Below are positions 20,461 to 32,549 of a DNA stretch of 64,000 bases, piece by piece (the stretch's first letter is position 1; every line of letters begins with the position of its first letter). The notes under the pieces are model-generated. The model ran no database searches and was not told the DNA's origin. It saw nothing but the letters and a program-made list of their open reading frames with translations. This stretch comes from Prinsepia uniflora (lineage: Eukaryota; Streptophyta; Magnoliopsida; Rosales; Rosaceae), in assembly GCA_032719365.1 (NCBI GenBank), contig CM064871.1, positions 60,710,416-60,774,415 of the forward strand, read 5' to 3'. A program made the translations under genes and the position numbers.

Positions 20461-23310
20461 ATGTCGTCTAAGGATTCTCAAGGTATGAACAATCGATCTG
20501 GAAATGCCTTTAAGGATGAATCAACAACCAGCTCGGCCGCTTCGGACACTCGGTTAAGGATAAGTGAATTGGATTCAACTTTAGGGACATCTCGGCCAGA
20601 GGTGAATATGAGGTTAGAGGTCGAGGAAGAGAGATGTCTACAAGAAGAGCTTCATAAAGCCTTTGCGCAGATACTGGATAGAACTGTCTCGACTAGTGGT
20701 GAGGCTGAGAAAGTAATGTTGGATGTGGAATCGGTCGATCAGATCGTGATCTTCGAGGGCATACTGGTAGGCTCTATCCAGGAGAATGGAAATATTGACA
20801 GGGAAGGCTGATGAGGGGGCACTTCTAGGCAGATAGTCATGGAGATTGACGTGGAGAAGGCCGTAAGAGAGGTTACCATGGCAAACTAAGGCTATCACAT
20901 CGATCGCAATGAAGCACAATTAAATGGGATGATGTACAAGATTTCAAGGACGCCTTTTACATTCATGATTCAATGGTGATGAGGCTGGTTGAGGAGAAGG
21001 ATATTTCGAGTGATCCTCCAGAGCTCTAGACGTCCTTTCACTCGGATGTGTTCATGCATGGGGTGACTGTGCCGTTACACCCCTAGATCCAAGAAATGGT
21101 AGCCAATTTAGGGGTGGCCATCAGCCAGATAAACTTAAACACCTGGATTGCTCTAACAGGTGTGTATACGGCCTTCAAGTTGGTCGACAAAGGTGAGCCG
21201 ACCAGGGGCCACTTGAACTGCTTGTATCAATTTCGAAGAGAAAAGACCAGATGGGTCTACGTCGATACGAAAGAGAGGAAAGCCAATGGGCCTTTCATTT
21301 GGGATGTGCCAATTTCCCAAAAAGCATGGAAGCATCAGTTTGTATTTGTGTTTGGTGAGTGGGAAGGTTCCCATCTGATCGATGTCCATTAGAGGATACC
21401 GAGGACCTACTAGTTCAAAGGTGTGGCAATGGGCCTTATTTCTTACTCGGTCTATCTAGGTCAGTTAGGGTGTCATTGATATTGTTTGAATGTCGTTGCT
21501 AATTACTTGTTTTTCTTTGCAAAGGTTTTCAAGTGTCCCAGCCGGAATGAGAAAGAAAAGGCTGACTACCTGGAACTATTTGAGAAGCTAGACCGATCAG
21601 AGAGGAGTCGAGACTTCCTACGTCTGCCAAGCAACCTTCTGAAGGTCGGTTTGATACCTGAACTACGTAAGTATCTCGGCCATTTTAGCCTTCGATTAGG
21701 TATATATGTTTTGTTGTTTCTTTTTATTGAAGTTGTTAACTGCTTTATATTCGGTTAGCTTTTCCGGACTATATACTAGCAGCGGCCGAGCAGTGCTCCA
21801 AAATAATGGCCTAGATCTAGGAAATCATGCAACAAGCCGAGGAGGCTAAGGCACAAGCGCAGAAGGCAGAGGCTTCTGCCAAGGTAGACTATTTCCAACC
21901 CATGAAGGGTAAGGCCACTGTCAAGGTCAAAACGAGGCTAATGATAACTGGTCCGACTATACAGGTTTAGGGGACTCCTACTTTGGCTGGGGTATATGCG
22001 GAAACTGGGGAACCTCTACAACTTCTCTTCTCAACTCCCTCGGTATCGGCTAGCTTAAAGAAAGCCGGGAAAGCTGCCCTTGAGGGTAGGGGATGCTTGC
22101 CACTAGTCATTGATGTTAATGAGGTGGTCGAGGAGCGGCAGATGATGATGGTCGAGGCTAGGCTGAGGAAGAAGAAGAAGTTGGCCTAGAGGCAGGAAGC
22201 AAAGTAGGTCGATGAGCCAGATGATAGAGTCCTGAAGAAGAAGCAGGTTGAAGTAAAAACCCTTGAGCTAGTCAGGGACACAATCGTGTCTGGTTAGCCG
22301 TCCTTGTTGGCTGGCCGAAAGGTTCAAAAAAAATTGAAGAGATCAACGCTGGACTTGGCGATCAAGTCATTCTTGTCAATGTCGAGGGGGATCCAGACCT
22401 CGTTAGGACGCATGAGGTGGATGACAGTTGGAGGCAGCTCACCATGGCCATTCACCTTTCTCAACTAGATTTCATGAACACAGTGATTTGTGGATCCCAG
22501 TATAAGTTGGGAGAAATAGCTAATATGAGGCCAAAAGACTTCGCAGGCTGATGCGATAAGACTATGCGTCTGGGTGCCCATATAAGTGCTTCGACCTATA
22601 TTCTTGTTTAGGTGTTTGTTGTTTGTTCGTGTGATTTGATTCAACTTGTGTGTTTTATAGTTTCTTGGCAAGGTCTTTTCAACCTTCCGTCATGCAAGCA
22701 ATGTGAGGTAGCAAGCCTTGGATATAAAGAGGGACTTTGAGGGTAAAGAGCATTTGCTGGCCGATAATCAGAGGCTTTTCAATTAGGCATTAGAGGCTAA
22801 GGATGAGCTGGAGCTCAAGGTCAAGGCATTGGAGCTGAAGGTGGATGCGTAGGTCGAGGAGGCAAAGCTGAAGGCCAAGGATTTGGAGGATTCTAAGGCT
22901 TGAGAATGTGAGCTAGATTTGGCTATTGCCAAGCTGGTCGATCAACTGGTCTCGGTCAAGAAGGCCAGTGTTGAAGTTCAAGGCCTCCAAGGAGTGTGAA
23001 AAGTCCTTCATGAAGTTTGGGGCATCCTTGGAGGATAATTTCCACAAAAAGATTCTCATCTTGAATATCAAAGTGTGGATTGAATTTTCGTGGCTAAAGT
23101 CCCCTCCCAGGGTGAAGGATTACCTAGACGAGAAAGGGAATCCTTTTCCTGATGATGCGGATGAGGAACTGGACTCTAATGAGATAGCCGAGGACCAAGA
23201 GCCCGAGCAAGAAGAAGGGCATTAGGCCGAAGAAGAGGACCAAGATGAAGAGGCCGAGGAGAGAGAGGCCGAAGAGCATGATGGAGAAGAGGATGATAGG
23301 AATAACCCAT
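20461..23310 (+). pseudogene. 'putative gypsy type transposon' (PF04195-like) protein relic
   Basis: Begins MSSKDSQGMNNRSGNAF at 20461. A recognisable core lies at 21045-21390: VPLHP, then SQINLNTWIALTGVYTAF, a WVYVDTKERK strand and WKHQFVFVFGEWE, the pattern of the PF04195 family of non-autonomous plant LTR elements. LRLPSNLLKVGLIPEL follows at about 21615. Probable introns fit 21475-21524 (ends TTTGCAAAG) and 21667-21758 (GTAAGT...GGTTAG). Then come charged coiled-coil segments (about 21830-21900 and 22795-22960) and an acidic C-terminus with YLDEKGNPFPDDADEELDSN (23130-23220). At least eight stops (several TAG/TGA in the coiled coil) and a frameshift near 22975 kill it. The function of this family is unknown. 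Confidence 0.7.
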
Positions 23311-23879
23311 AGGTTAGTGTGGTATTTTAATGGGGAAAAATTTCCCAAGTTAATTTAATTCGGCCTATGAGCCAAAGTGTAATCGAAACTCGTTTTATTA
23401 ATGAATAAGTTATTTTTTCTTCAAAAATATGTGCCAAGTGTTTGTTTATCGGTTGGGTGTGAACATGTGTTTAGGCTAGTGCTCGGTCTGATCAAGATGA
23501 TCAAGGTCGATCAAAAGTTTAAATAAAGTTAAATAATCCAATTATTTAGGCTGAAACTTAATTGGGAAGTCGGCATGGAAGTATTATGTGGCCGAGAACT
23601 CTGACCGATCAGTGAGGTTGTGATCGTTTTTGTCAAAGATGTGTTGACCGATCAGACTAGAGTGGGTTGGGCGAGCAACAATGTGTTGATACAAAACTAT
23701 AATTTCCTAAGGGATTTAGGCCGAGCATGGGTACCTTAGGGTCGTTTAGTCTTGGACAAATAGATAGGAGTAAGGCCGAGGCTTTAAGACTTGGGACAAA
23801 ATTTTAAAAGGAACAGATATGCACCAAATGTTAGAATTTTCATTCATGAAGATATGCTGGGGATGCCAAGAATGAATAG
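23311..23879 (+). mobile_element. 3' non-coding part of the degenerate element
   Basis: AT-rich trailer with repeated GGCCGAG and GACCGATCAG motifs. No coding signal. It ends abruptly near 23880 against LTR sequence of another family. Confidence 0.45.
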
Positions 23880-23941
23880 AAAAGTGGCCATGGGTCTATC
23901 ATTGTCCTTAATGGGTCCAGATATTTTGAAACATGCCTAAT

Positions 23942-23967
23942 GGATGAGTGACACATGTCACTCATCC
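23942..23967. promoter_or_regulatory. LTR palindrome
   Basis: Perfect 12-base arms GGATGAGTGACA/TGTCACTCATCC around CA. Confidence 0.75.
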
Positions 23968-25518
23968 ATTGCTCACAAACACCCATACATGCATCTACCA
24001 TTTCATCGTCCATTCGAACCAACTCGAAACCCCCTTCCCTATTTCATCCATATCCTTGCTCCTGGACTAAAGGTGAGAGGCAGAGTTAGGGAGAGGCTGA
24101 GGGGTGTCCAGGGACGGCTAGACCACCGTGGACGACGGAGGAGGCTAAGGAAGAGGTAAACCCGAAACCCAACTTTTGCTTTGAATTCGAATTTTCGATT
24201 GGGACATTAGGGGTGTGTTCTGATGCCAGAGATGACTTCTATGAGCTTATGTGAGCGTGTAGGAACAAAAATGGGAGGCTGAGGATGGATGGGCAACTCA
24301 GGCAGGGCGGCTGAAGTTTGGCCGTCACTGTTCAATCGATCCCAGGTAAGTGTTAGCCAGTTTTTCTTCATTCTAAGACCATAGATTGGTTCTAGGGAGG
24401 TAGACAAACACATAGGAATTGAAAGGATGGAAAAAGGATGAAAAATGAGAGAGATATTGCACTGGACTAGTTCCGCTGATCCAGTCGGACCGAAAACCAA
24501 AGACACGGTTCGGACCGGGTCTACCGAAGGTTGAAGACAACCAGTAGCTGGCTCGTGAAGCCTACACGCAGGGCTATTGGGAGGCTCGTGGGGAGGAGTT
24601 TGGGGATGTTTTCAATGTATGAAATCATCCTTTCGATCTAACGAACACTTTGGGACAAGTTTCGAGTAGATCCCTTTTCGATATAGTTCGGGATGTCCGA
24701 AGGTTTAGGATCGAGTTTAAAAATAGTTAAAAATTCGGGGAAATTAGGGGGCTTTAACGGGAGGTTATTAAAGTAGTTAGTAACCCTCTAGTATGGTTTG
24801 GACAGGTTTAGGAATCCCAGAGATGGTGATTGGCCCGGGAGAGGCTTAAGGTGAGCCTATCAAGGCACATCAAGGACGGTCTGTGAATGGACTTTGTTTT
24901 ATGAATTTGATGCATGCATAAATGTTTTATATGTACTTATGAACATGTTTTGAGATGTCATGAGTACACATGATTTAGATATGAATTTTTTGGCATTTTC
25001 AGAGGAAAATGCGTTAGTGTACGTAGTTCGAGATTTCTGTTTTATATAATGTTTGGGCTTCGACTGAGTATGCTACATGCTTGTGTTATTTGTGATTCCG
25101 AGGTTTCACAGAGAGGCGTGAAACCGAGGAACTGATTTACGATTTTGGAAGATTTCACGGAGATACGTTAAATCGAGATTCGGGCATGAGTCCCAGTTAA
25201 ACTATGATTTGAAAGTGTTTTGGAAATAAGAACTGGTTTTCAGCTTTGGAAATATCTTTCGGGCATATGGCTCAGTTGATTTGAGGGTTTACTTAGAGTA
25301 CAGTCAAACGCGTGATAAATCGGGCTGAGACCTAGTTATGAGTTTTATGAAAGGTATTTTGGGCCTAAGACCCAGTTGTGGAATTGATAGGATTCGAGGA
25401 ATCCTGGAATATAGAGTGACGTTTGACACTAGTTTTCGGGTTGTGACCCATTTGGTGGTATTTCGGGCATATGGCCCTATTGATGATTTTTGGGTCAGAG
25501 TCATAGTCGCGACGAGTG

Positions 25519-25523
25519 CTATG
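25519..25523 (+). repeat. target-site duplication, left (CTATG)
   Basis: CTATG directly before the LTR end TGACAGG. The identical CTATG follows the other end at 27777-27781. Confidence 0.93.
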
Positions 25524-27776
25524 TGACAGGACCCGTCCCAACTGGACATTGATAATAGCGCCCGGTCCTGCTTCCGTCTGACAAGTCAACTGAAGTCCCA
25601 AAACTACCTCTCAGCACCTATCAGACAAGGGATTACTGTATGGATTTCTACTCATGCCTCCACCTCTCGATCAGCCCCGATTCTCGTTCCACGGCCTGGA
25701 GGGTCATCAAAACAGAAAAGGTGTGACTGGAAAAAAATAATATCGTTTGAAAAGCCATTTCAAAATACATTATTTACCCTCCAGTTGATCAAACCATGCA
25801 TGCATAGGGTCAAACACCTGAATCACCGGCTTTCAAGCCAAATCACATGAACCATCAAGACACAACAGTCACACAGTACTAATGCACAATCAATTATACG
25901 GCCACATCCGCACTACGCGTAGGCAACCATCCAGCCACATTCTCGGGATCAGACACATCTGGGCTCAACCATCTGGATCAGTCACATCTGGGCGAACACG
26001 TCACCAAGATTAGACGCATCCGAGTGGTACATCCAGGCTGAGTCGCATTCGAGAAGCCGGCTTATAGTAAAAACAAATCACAAATCCAACCACCAGGCTT
26101 TCACAAGGTTCTTGACTCAAAACCCAAGTTAAAGAATCATGTTAAAATCCCGGGCCTAGCCTAAAACATCGTTTTCACCATTTTCGTAAACGTGCCCGAC
26201 AAACCGATTAAATAATCCATAAATTCAATGAATAATTTTATCAAATCATCATACAATAATTGCAACTCAAATCATGCAATAAATCATGTAAAACATTTAA
26301 CTATGCATGCATCATAATTTAGAAAACAAACGTCCACTCACACACCATCAATATTGCTCGCTTTCCGAGCTGCACGCCTTTCCGTAATTTCCAAAACTTT
26401 CCAGGAATCCCGACTCCTGTCCAAAATCATTATTAAGGGTTACTAATGACTCAATTAATATCATATTAACTTCCCATATTTTTCGAGAATTAAATACGAA
26501 TTTAAAATGGAACATAATCATTCGGACCCTCCAAACAATATCTAAACGGTGTCCGATCAACTTGAAACCAACGTCAAAATGTTCGTTACATTGCATAGAA
26601 TAAAAGTCGTGTTGACCTCACCTTGAGAATCATGCCCACGCGTCCTCACGCGCCTGTACAGTAAAATGCTACAGTGTCACCTTCCTCGCCCGTTTCCTGT
26701 AAAAAGGATCCCTGCAACCCGCGACATGACCCGTTCAGTTCTCCATAAATTCTTTATCAATTTATTCGATTAATTCACCTAATATAATTGTTATGAGTCC
26801 AATTAAGGTTCTGTAATCTCAATTACTTGAGAACTTACCTCCATTCCTCATTTCAATATCGATTTCTCGAATCACAATCGAGCGTTGTTCATCCATCGCA
26901 GTCCACCAATTCGTCCCGTTTTCTTTCAATTAATTCATCAAAGAGCTTCGTGGGATTCTTCCAAACGTAACTCCAACGTCAATTTCATCGTTCAATCCCT
27001 CCAATTACTCGACTCAAGCTCGAAAATTCGAGAAGCCTGGGGGTTCTGTTTTTGGCCAATCCTTTGTCAATTTCCTTTGTTTTTGAGGTGATCCTGATCG
27101 AATTAGTCCCAGAAGACTTAATTAAACCTCAAATTTAATCATCATGGCCTATCACTTCAATTTTGAAATTGGAAGATTTGAATTTCTACGGGTTTGGGCT
27201 TTCAGGTTTGCTTCCATGGTTCTAGGTTCTCATCTTCTCTCCTTCTCTGTTCTTCCTGTCTAATTCCTCTCATTGAATCGCCTAACTAGTAGTGATTGTA
27301 GGAATATGGTTTTTTTGATCCATCAGACTCGGTTTTTCCCTCCTTAGAACACCATACACACAGCCACCTCCTGCTATTTTGTGCCACTAATTGGCATAAT
27401 CAAGTGACAGATGTCACCAGGTAATGAATCCTCATCCAAATCAGTAGGCACATGTGTCCCTAAATTAGAATAATACGTCATTAACATGGTTGAATCAGCC
27501 AGTACTAGCCAAATTACCATTTTGCCTCTGCGACACATAATTACCAAAATTCCCCTCATAGTTCTAAACCCGTAATTTCCACATCCGAACTCCGATTGAC
27601 GCATGTCGCCTGTCTACAGACTCAGTGTCTCGAGACCTATCCAACGGTCCTTAAGGAAAGTACAAACAAGGTCCCGGTCAAAAAGTCAACTTTTTCCCCC
27701 ATAACCAAGGGCAAAATCATCTTTTCCTTACAATTTTCCAACTTTTCCTTTTTTTTTGAATTTTCGGGTCATCACA
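25524..27776 (-). mobile_element. solo LTR, 2.25 kb, with perfect TSD
   Basis: Starts TGTGATGACCCGAAAATTC at 27776 and ends CGGGTCCTGTCA at 25524 on the minus strand; ends TG...CA. Identical 5-bp CTATG flanks prove one insertion event, later reduced to a solo LTR. Contains a palindrome core GTGACA-GA-TGTCAC (27404-27417), the CACGCGTCCTCACGCGCC block (26638-26660), and near its 3' end an acidic-type frame ending in EVEA before a stop. No internal domain. Confidence 0.95.
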
Positions 27777-28040
27777 CTATGTGCGCAGTGACGAGATTGA
27801 TCGGTGATGTGTTCCCGACGATCTAGAGATGGTCGTGATGAGTGCTATGTGAGCGGCGATGAGATCGATCGGCGATGTGTTCCCGATGATCTAGAGATAG
27901 TCGCGACGAGTGTTATGTGCGCTGCGACGAGATCGATCTGTGATGTGTTCCCAATGATCTAGAGATGAGTGCTATGTGCGTGGTGACGAGATCGATCGGT
28001 GATGTGTTCCCGATGATCTAGAGATGGTCGTGACGAGTGA
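27777..28040 (+). repeat. tandem array, 68-bp unit, about 4 copies
   Basis: Unit contains TATGTGCGC.GTGACGAGAT, CGATCGGTGATGTGTTCCCG and TGATCTAGAGATGGTCG. Lengths are 68, 68, 59 and 68 bp, the third lacking 9 bp. The end of another unit (CGCGACGAGTGCTATG) lies at 25508-25523, so the solo LTR landed inside the array. Confidence 0.9.
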
Positions 28041-28566
28041 TGTGTTCACGGTGACGTTGAAATGAGGATGGGATGTGTTCCCACGTGTTCTATGTTTTGG
28101 GTAGAGATCCCACAGGTTTTATGATTTGGGCTGACACCCGTACTGGTTTTCTATGATTGAGTTTTGGGCTGAGACCCTACTGAGATGATGGCTTCGATTG
28201 AGAAGCAGTTTTCACTGTGTTTTGATTTGGGAAGCAATACGTCTTGCTTTCGAGAAAGGATTTGAAATAAAGTGGTTTTATGATGCATGCATGCTTTTAC
28301 ATGCAGGGTATAACTTTATTTTGATATAAATGTGTTTTATAAACCGTTGTTTTGTCCACTCACAGCTTTTATGGTTTTAATACCCTTCAGGTTGATTGCG
28401 GATGTGGACTGTAACAGAGATCGAGACATCATATGCCACCACCGATCCCGGCATACTCTAGTTAGCCCCGAGCGGGGGTCGAGTTTATCTCTGGTCCGAC
28501 ACGCGGTGTCAGACAGGAATAGGAATGTCCCACGATAATCTTGGGGGATTGGGACGGATCCTGAAA
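27777..28566 (+). mobile_element. truncated plus LTR, right part
   Basis: Continuation of 23880-25523. Holds a tandem array, then GTCCACTCACAGC...ACCCTTCAGG (28350-28390), TCCGACACGCGGTGTCAGACAG and the degraded LTR end GGGACGGATCCTGA, next to a primer binding site. Joined with its left part it gives about 2.4 kb of LTR. Confidence 0.8.
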
Positions 28567-28568
28567 AG

Positions 28569-28585
28569 TGGTATAAGAGCATAGG
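28569..28585 (+). other. primer binding site (degraded)
   Basis: TGGTATAAGAGCATAGG directly after the LTR end; one change from the initiator tRNA-Met complement TGGTATCAGAGC. Confidence 0.75.
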
Positions 28586-29844
28586 TTGCTCTTAGAGTGA
28601 CGCGCAAGTGCTGGATATGATGTCTCTGCAGTGTTAACAGCCCGTTATCAACCTGATAGTTAGGGTAAGAGTATAAGAATTCGGTGGAATCGAACCCTGC
28701 TTAGGATGTGTTTGGCACGAGGTGTAATAGTTTAGGGTTCAATTGGCACAGGATGCCGCGTGGTAGTGAGGTTGGATCCCGAGTAGGATCGATGTGTATG
28801 TGAATCCAACGGCTTGGAGCTGTAGTTTTACAAGTCGATAGAATCTAGTGGACTAGCAGACTTAGTATGAAACCTTAGAGTCGGGACCGTTGAGTGGTCA
28901 TGGCGGATATGGATTAGGGCGAAGTGGAATCAGTGGAGGTCGGATGTTAGGGTCGTCCACGATAGAATTACAAAACCGGAGATTATGCTACTAGGAGTAG
29001 TCAAGTACACGGTGACCCTGGTTGGCCCTAGTTGAGACTGATCGTATTTGGCATGAGAGGCCATGTTTCAGTGTGTCGAATCTCGGAGGGATGTTTACTG
29101 GCACAGGATGCCACGGTATAGTCATCATGTGAGTTGGTATGACATGCCGTGGTTGAGCAGTGTTAGACACCGATGAGGGCCAACATTCTTGTAAGCCCAA
29201 CGGCTGGAAGCCGTAGAGTTAAGAGAGGACGAGGTCCATGGATTGTGGTTACTGGGTGGTTGTGTACTAGTTAACCTTGTGTTACGACTTTTTGGAGTCT
29301 AGAACGATGGCTCGATTAGGATAGATGTGTTGCAGTGAGCAGCCGGGTTTGTGATAACCTCAGTGGGTGATTGATTAGACAAGTTACCAGGAGTGTGGTA
29401 CTTGTGGACTGGTTTTTGAGGTAGACCGATCTTGTGGACTGGTTTTTGAGGTAGACCGATCGGTAGATACTACGTGTTGAGCGGTTGGTACCTGAAGTGA
29501 GTGGACAGCATGAGTGCGGTGTTCTGATGGCGGAATGTTTCTGGGATTGGTCTGCACGTGGTGGTGACAGACGCCGCTATCCATAGACGTAGTAGAGTCT
29601 TATCAAGTTAGATAGGCTCGTGTTACCGTGACGACTGAGACGGTGGAGTTTCGGCAGTCGTAACGAGGATAGATAGGTGCGTGCGTGACGCACAGTACGA
29701 GCATAGATTTTGGAATTGACTCGGTTACGACTGAGTGCGATCACATAAGGAGATGTTGAGTTTTGGGTGTCGGTGAGTGTGCCGCACTACGCCATTAAAG
29801 GTGATAGAGTTGAGCGAGAGATGACGTGGATGAGTTGAATGGAA
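28586..29844 (+). mobile_element. internal domain of a non-coding LTR element
   Basis: G-rich stretch following the primer binding site, without recognisable gag or pol and with no long frame. It has an internal degenerate repeat (GGCACAGGATGCC at about 28757 and 29100; AACGGCTTGGAGC/AACGGCTGGAAGCC at about 28810 and 29200). It looks like a large retrotransposon derivative lacking genes. It is cut at 29844 by element C; similar-looking sequence resumes at 39499. Confidence 0.55.
29401..29460 (+). repeat. exact 30-bp tandem duplication
   Basis: The 30 bases 29401-29430 (CTTGTGGACTGGTTTTTGAG plus 10) are repeated without change at 29431-29460, so the duplication is recent. Confidence 0.97.
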
Positions 29845-30794
29845 TGACAGGACCCGCCTTGATCCCCCTGGGACCACCTGGGGGCGTGCCCTGCTCCCGT
29901 CTGACACCCGATCTCACAGTACCAAAAATTACCCTTAAAGAAAATCAAATGCATAATTATCCAAATTTAAGTCACACATAACACGTCATACAAATTATTC
30001 GAATATAAATAGTGTCAAACAAGGGATAGTATCCAAATACAGGTTATTGAGCACGACTCTAGACATTCTACGTGCCAACCTACCCATCAGTAGGGTTCAG
30101 GTGCGCAACGTAAACCTATGCCTCTTCCTCGGGATCTTCCTCTTCTTCCTCAGTAGAACGACCTGGAGGGGTTAGTAAAACAACAAGGGTGAGTGGGCCG
30201 AAACTCAAAGTTTATAAAATAGTTCATCATATCGAAAACATATAGTTTTTCCCCTCCGTTTTCCGAAATGCATGCATCAGTATCGAGAGCCATCATATCA
30301 TATAAACATAAGCAGAATAATATAAACATAAACATAACCTCAGTCACTGCACTATACATCCCAACCCTGACATCCCAGATGTTTGACGTCCCAGACTCCC
30401 AATAAGGTCACAGTCCCAAGGCTACGCGTGCCACCTGGAGTCTCAATCCCGAGTCCAAATCCCGAACCCAGTCCGGGTATGGCATCCTAGATGCCTGACG
30501 TCCCAGACGTCCAATAATAGCAATCCTGCTCCTTAGCCACTCTACGGTCCGGTCCCTCCGTAGAATGACCCCTCGCAGGCAATGCGCCGTGACCACTCTG
30601 AGGTACCTACATTCGGAGGAGACAGTATCCTAGGGTAGATCTATACAGTGCAGTACTAAAGATAATCATCGAAATCCATATACATATACATGACTCAAAA
30701 CAGTGCTTAACCAACCAGACGGGTCTCATGCCCAAACAGCGTCATACGTGCCATAATCATAACTCAAGATAAACATATAGTTTTGCTTGAAACA

Positions 30795-30799
30795 CACAA

Positions 30800-30841
<42 letters not shown>
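30795..30841. repeat. (CA)n(TA)n microsatellite
   Basis: Short CA run followed by about 17 TA units in element C 3' LTR. The other LTR has only a shorter TA run at 38041-38064. Confidence 0.95.
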
Positions 30842-30843
<2 letters not shown>

Positions 30844-32197
30844 GAAAACAGTTATGCATGCCAAGGTTTAGTGAAATCAAAGGCCCACTCACAGTACAAT
30901 CCCGCTGCAAATCCGAGCGTATGACCCTGTACAAGTTCTATTGTACAATTCCTGTCATGTTCAAAGCATACGTAAGGGTCACTATAAGTCCCTACTAAAC
31001 AACCAAGAAACCCTAGATTGAAACCGGCTCTGGAAAGCCGTCCGAACACGCTTCCCAAGGCTTCGAACCCTAATTTGACCAACCTAACGATCTCTGATTG
31101 ACACGAAACTGCCGCCATTGGATTCGTATCGTCGAAACCTTGAAAATGGTACTGGTCCCACAAACTTATTGTTCACACGTGCCCCCACGCGCCTGGTCAA
31201 AAGTTTGGTCAACCCTGCTACAGTAATGCTGACGTCGGCACTGACAGTGTCAGAGGACACGTGTCACATGCCCATTGGTCCATTGTCTGACTGTTTCTGA
31301 CATGATGATGTTATCATGACGTCACTACTGATGTCAGCATGATGACGTCATCAGCTACAGTAACCGGGTCAACACGATTTGCAGGAACCGGGTCGCAGTT
31401 GACCCACGGCTTGACTCGATCACAGAACACTTTTTCGGCCACCATTTTCGATCAAACTTGGCCCTAAAGACTCGTCACAACCTACTCTACATCTCTGTGG
31501 AATCAAAACCACGTTTAGAGATGGAGAGGCTACCTGAAAAACACAGGGAAAACCGGCTGTAAACTCTGGTTATCTTCTCCGGCGAGTCAACCTGATTCCG
31601 GCCACGAACCTTAGTCCAAACTGGTCGTCTGAGTCCGTAAACCATGTCTCAGAGATGAACAAAGAAATCTAACGTCAAAACTAGCCATTTCGAAACAGGA
31701 AAGAAAATCAGACCTAATTGGGTTTTCAGACTTACCGCCGTCGTGTCGCCGCCGTAAGCCATCCAGTCCACTTCTCAGTCCTCATGTCATCCTAGTTTAC
31801 TTAACCGTAAGTTGGTTCGAGCCCTGGTGAGGAGGTTTGGACGGTTGGACTGTGTTAGGTTGGTTTGTTTCCTTTCGGGTCTGGGGGGTTTTTGGGTCGT
31901 GCAGGCAGGGTGTGGTGGTGGTGACAGGTGTCTGGTGGTGGCTGGTGGTGGTGGTCGTATGGAGGTGGAGCTAGGCAGAACGGTGGTCGTGTGTTTGTGC
32001 AGAGAAAGGGAGTTTGTTCATGGGTTGAGAGAAAATGAGAGTGAGGGAGTTGTCTGATCCAAATAAAGGGAGAAGAAGATGAGATCAACGGCCCAGATTC
32101 AATCTGGGGTTTAGAATGGATGGTGAGGATTTTAGGAGGGAAAATAAATATTAAATAAATGGCCAACAAAGATCCAGGTTTTAGGGAATGTGTGGGT

Positions 32198-32217
32198 TGA
32201 GTGACACTTGTCACTCA
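32198..32217. promoter_or_regulatory. LTR palindrome (element C, 3' LTR)
   Basis: TGAGTGACACTTGTCACTCA: 9-base arms around CT, 297 bp from the LTR start. Confidence 0.75.
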
Positions 32218-32514
32218 TCCAAGGGTCCAGAATGATTTGATTTTTAAATCAGATTTTAATATTATAATATTATTTTAATTCAAACTTTGCTTCGTTCGAT
32301 TAACCGATTTTACTTCCGTGACCATAACTTTTTCGTCGTACGCCCGTTTTCGACGTGCCGCCTACCTACAGACTCGTGACGTCCTAAGCTACATCACGGG
32401 CATGGGTCAAAGTCTTAAATATTGCCTGGGGCAAAAGTCAACTTCCCCCCCCCCTTAGGGGCAAAATGGTCATTTTACAATAAAATAATATTTACGAAAG
32501 TTCGGGTCGTTACA

Positions 32515-32530
32515 ATCTACCCACCTTACA
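32515..32530 (-). other. polypurine tract region of element C
   Basis: On the minus strand GTAAGGTGGGTAGAT lies immediately before the LTR start, the usual place for plus-strand priming. Confidence 0.65.
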
Positions 32531-32549
32531 AAAATTTCGTCCTCGAAAT

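Larger units (their letters stand above)
23880..25523 (+). mobile_element. truncated plus LTR, left part
   Basis: Matches the inverse of the solo LTR at 14454-17495, but the first 500 bp or so of the LTR are missing. Contains the palindrome at 23942-23967, a GGAAATTAGGGGG/GTTAGTAACCCT segment, GACGGTCTGTGAATGGAC and the GGGC..GAGACC(C/T)AGTT repeats typical of the mid-LTR. Interrupted at 25523 by a minus solo LTR and continues at 27777. Confidence 0.8.
29845..32514 (-). mobile_element. 3' LTR of element C, 2.67 kb
   Basis: Starts TGTAACGACCCGAACTTTCG at 32514 and ends GCGGGTCCTGTCA at 29845. A (CA)/(TA)n microsatellite is at 30795-30841, a palindrome at 32198-32217, bZIP-type ACGT motifs at 31210-31350, and an acidic frame (30119-30167) reading GRSTEEEEEDPEEEA then stop. 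Confidence 0.92.

Noticed and set aside
30852..31163. Frame MAAVSCQSEIVRLVKLGFEA shared with 38078-38344 and, degraded, with 46285
   Set aside because: Similarity follows from LTR homology, and stops differ between copies. No independent evidence for a protein.
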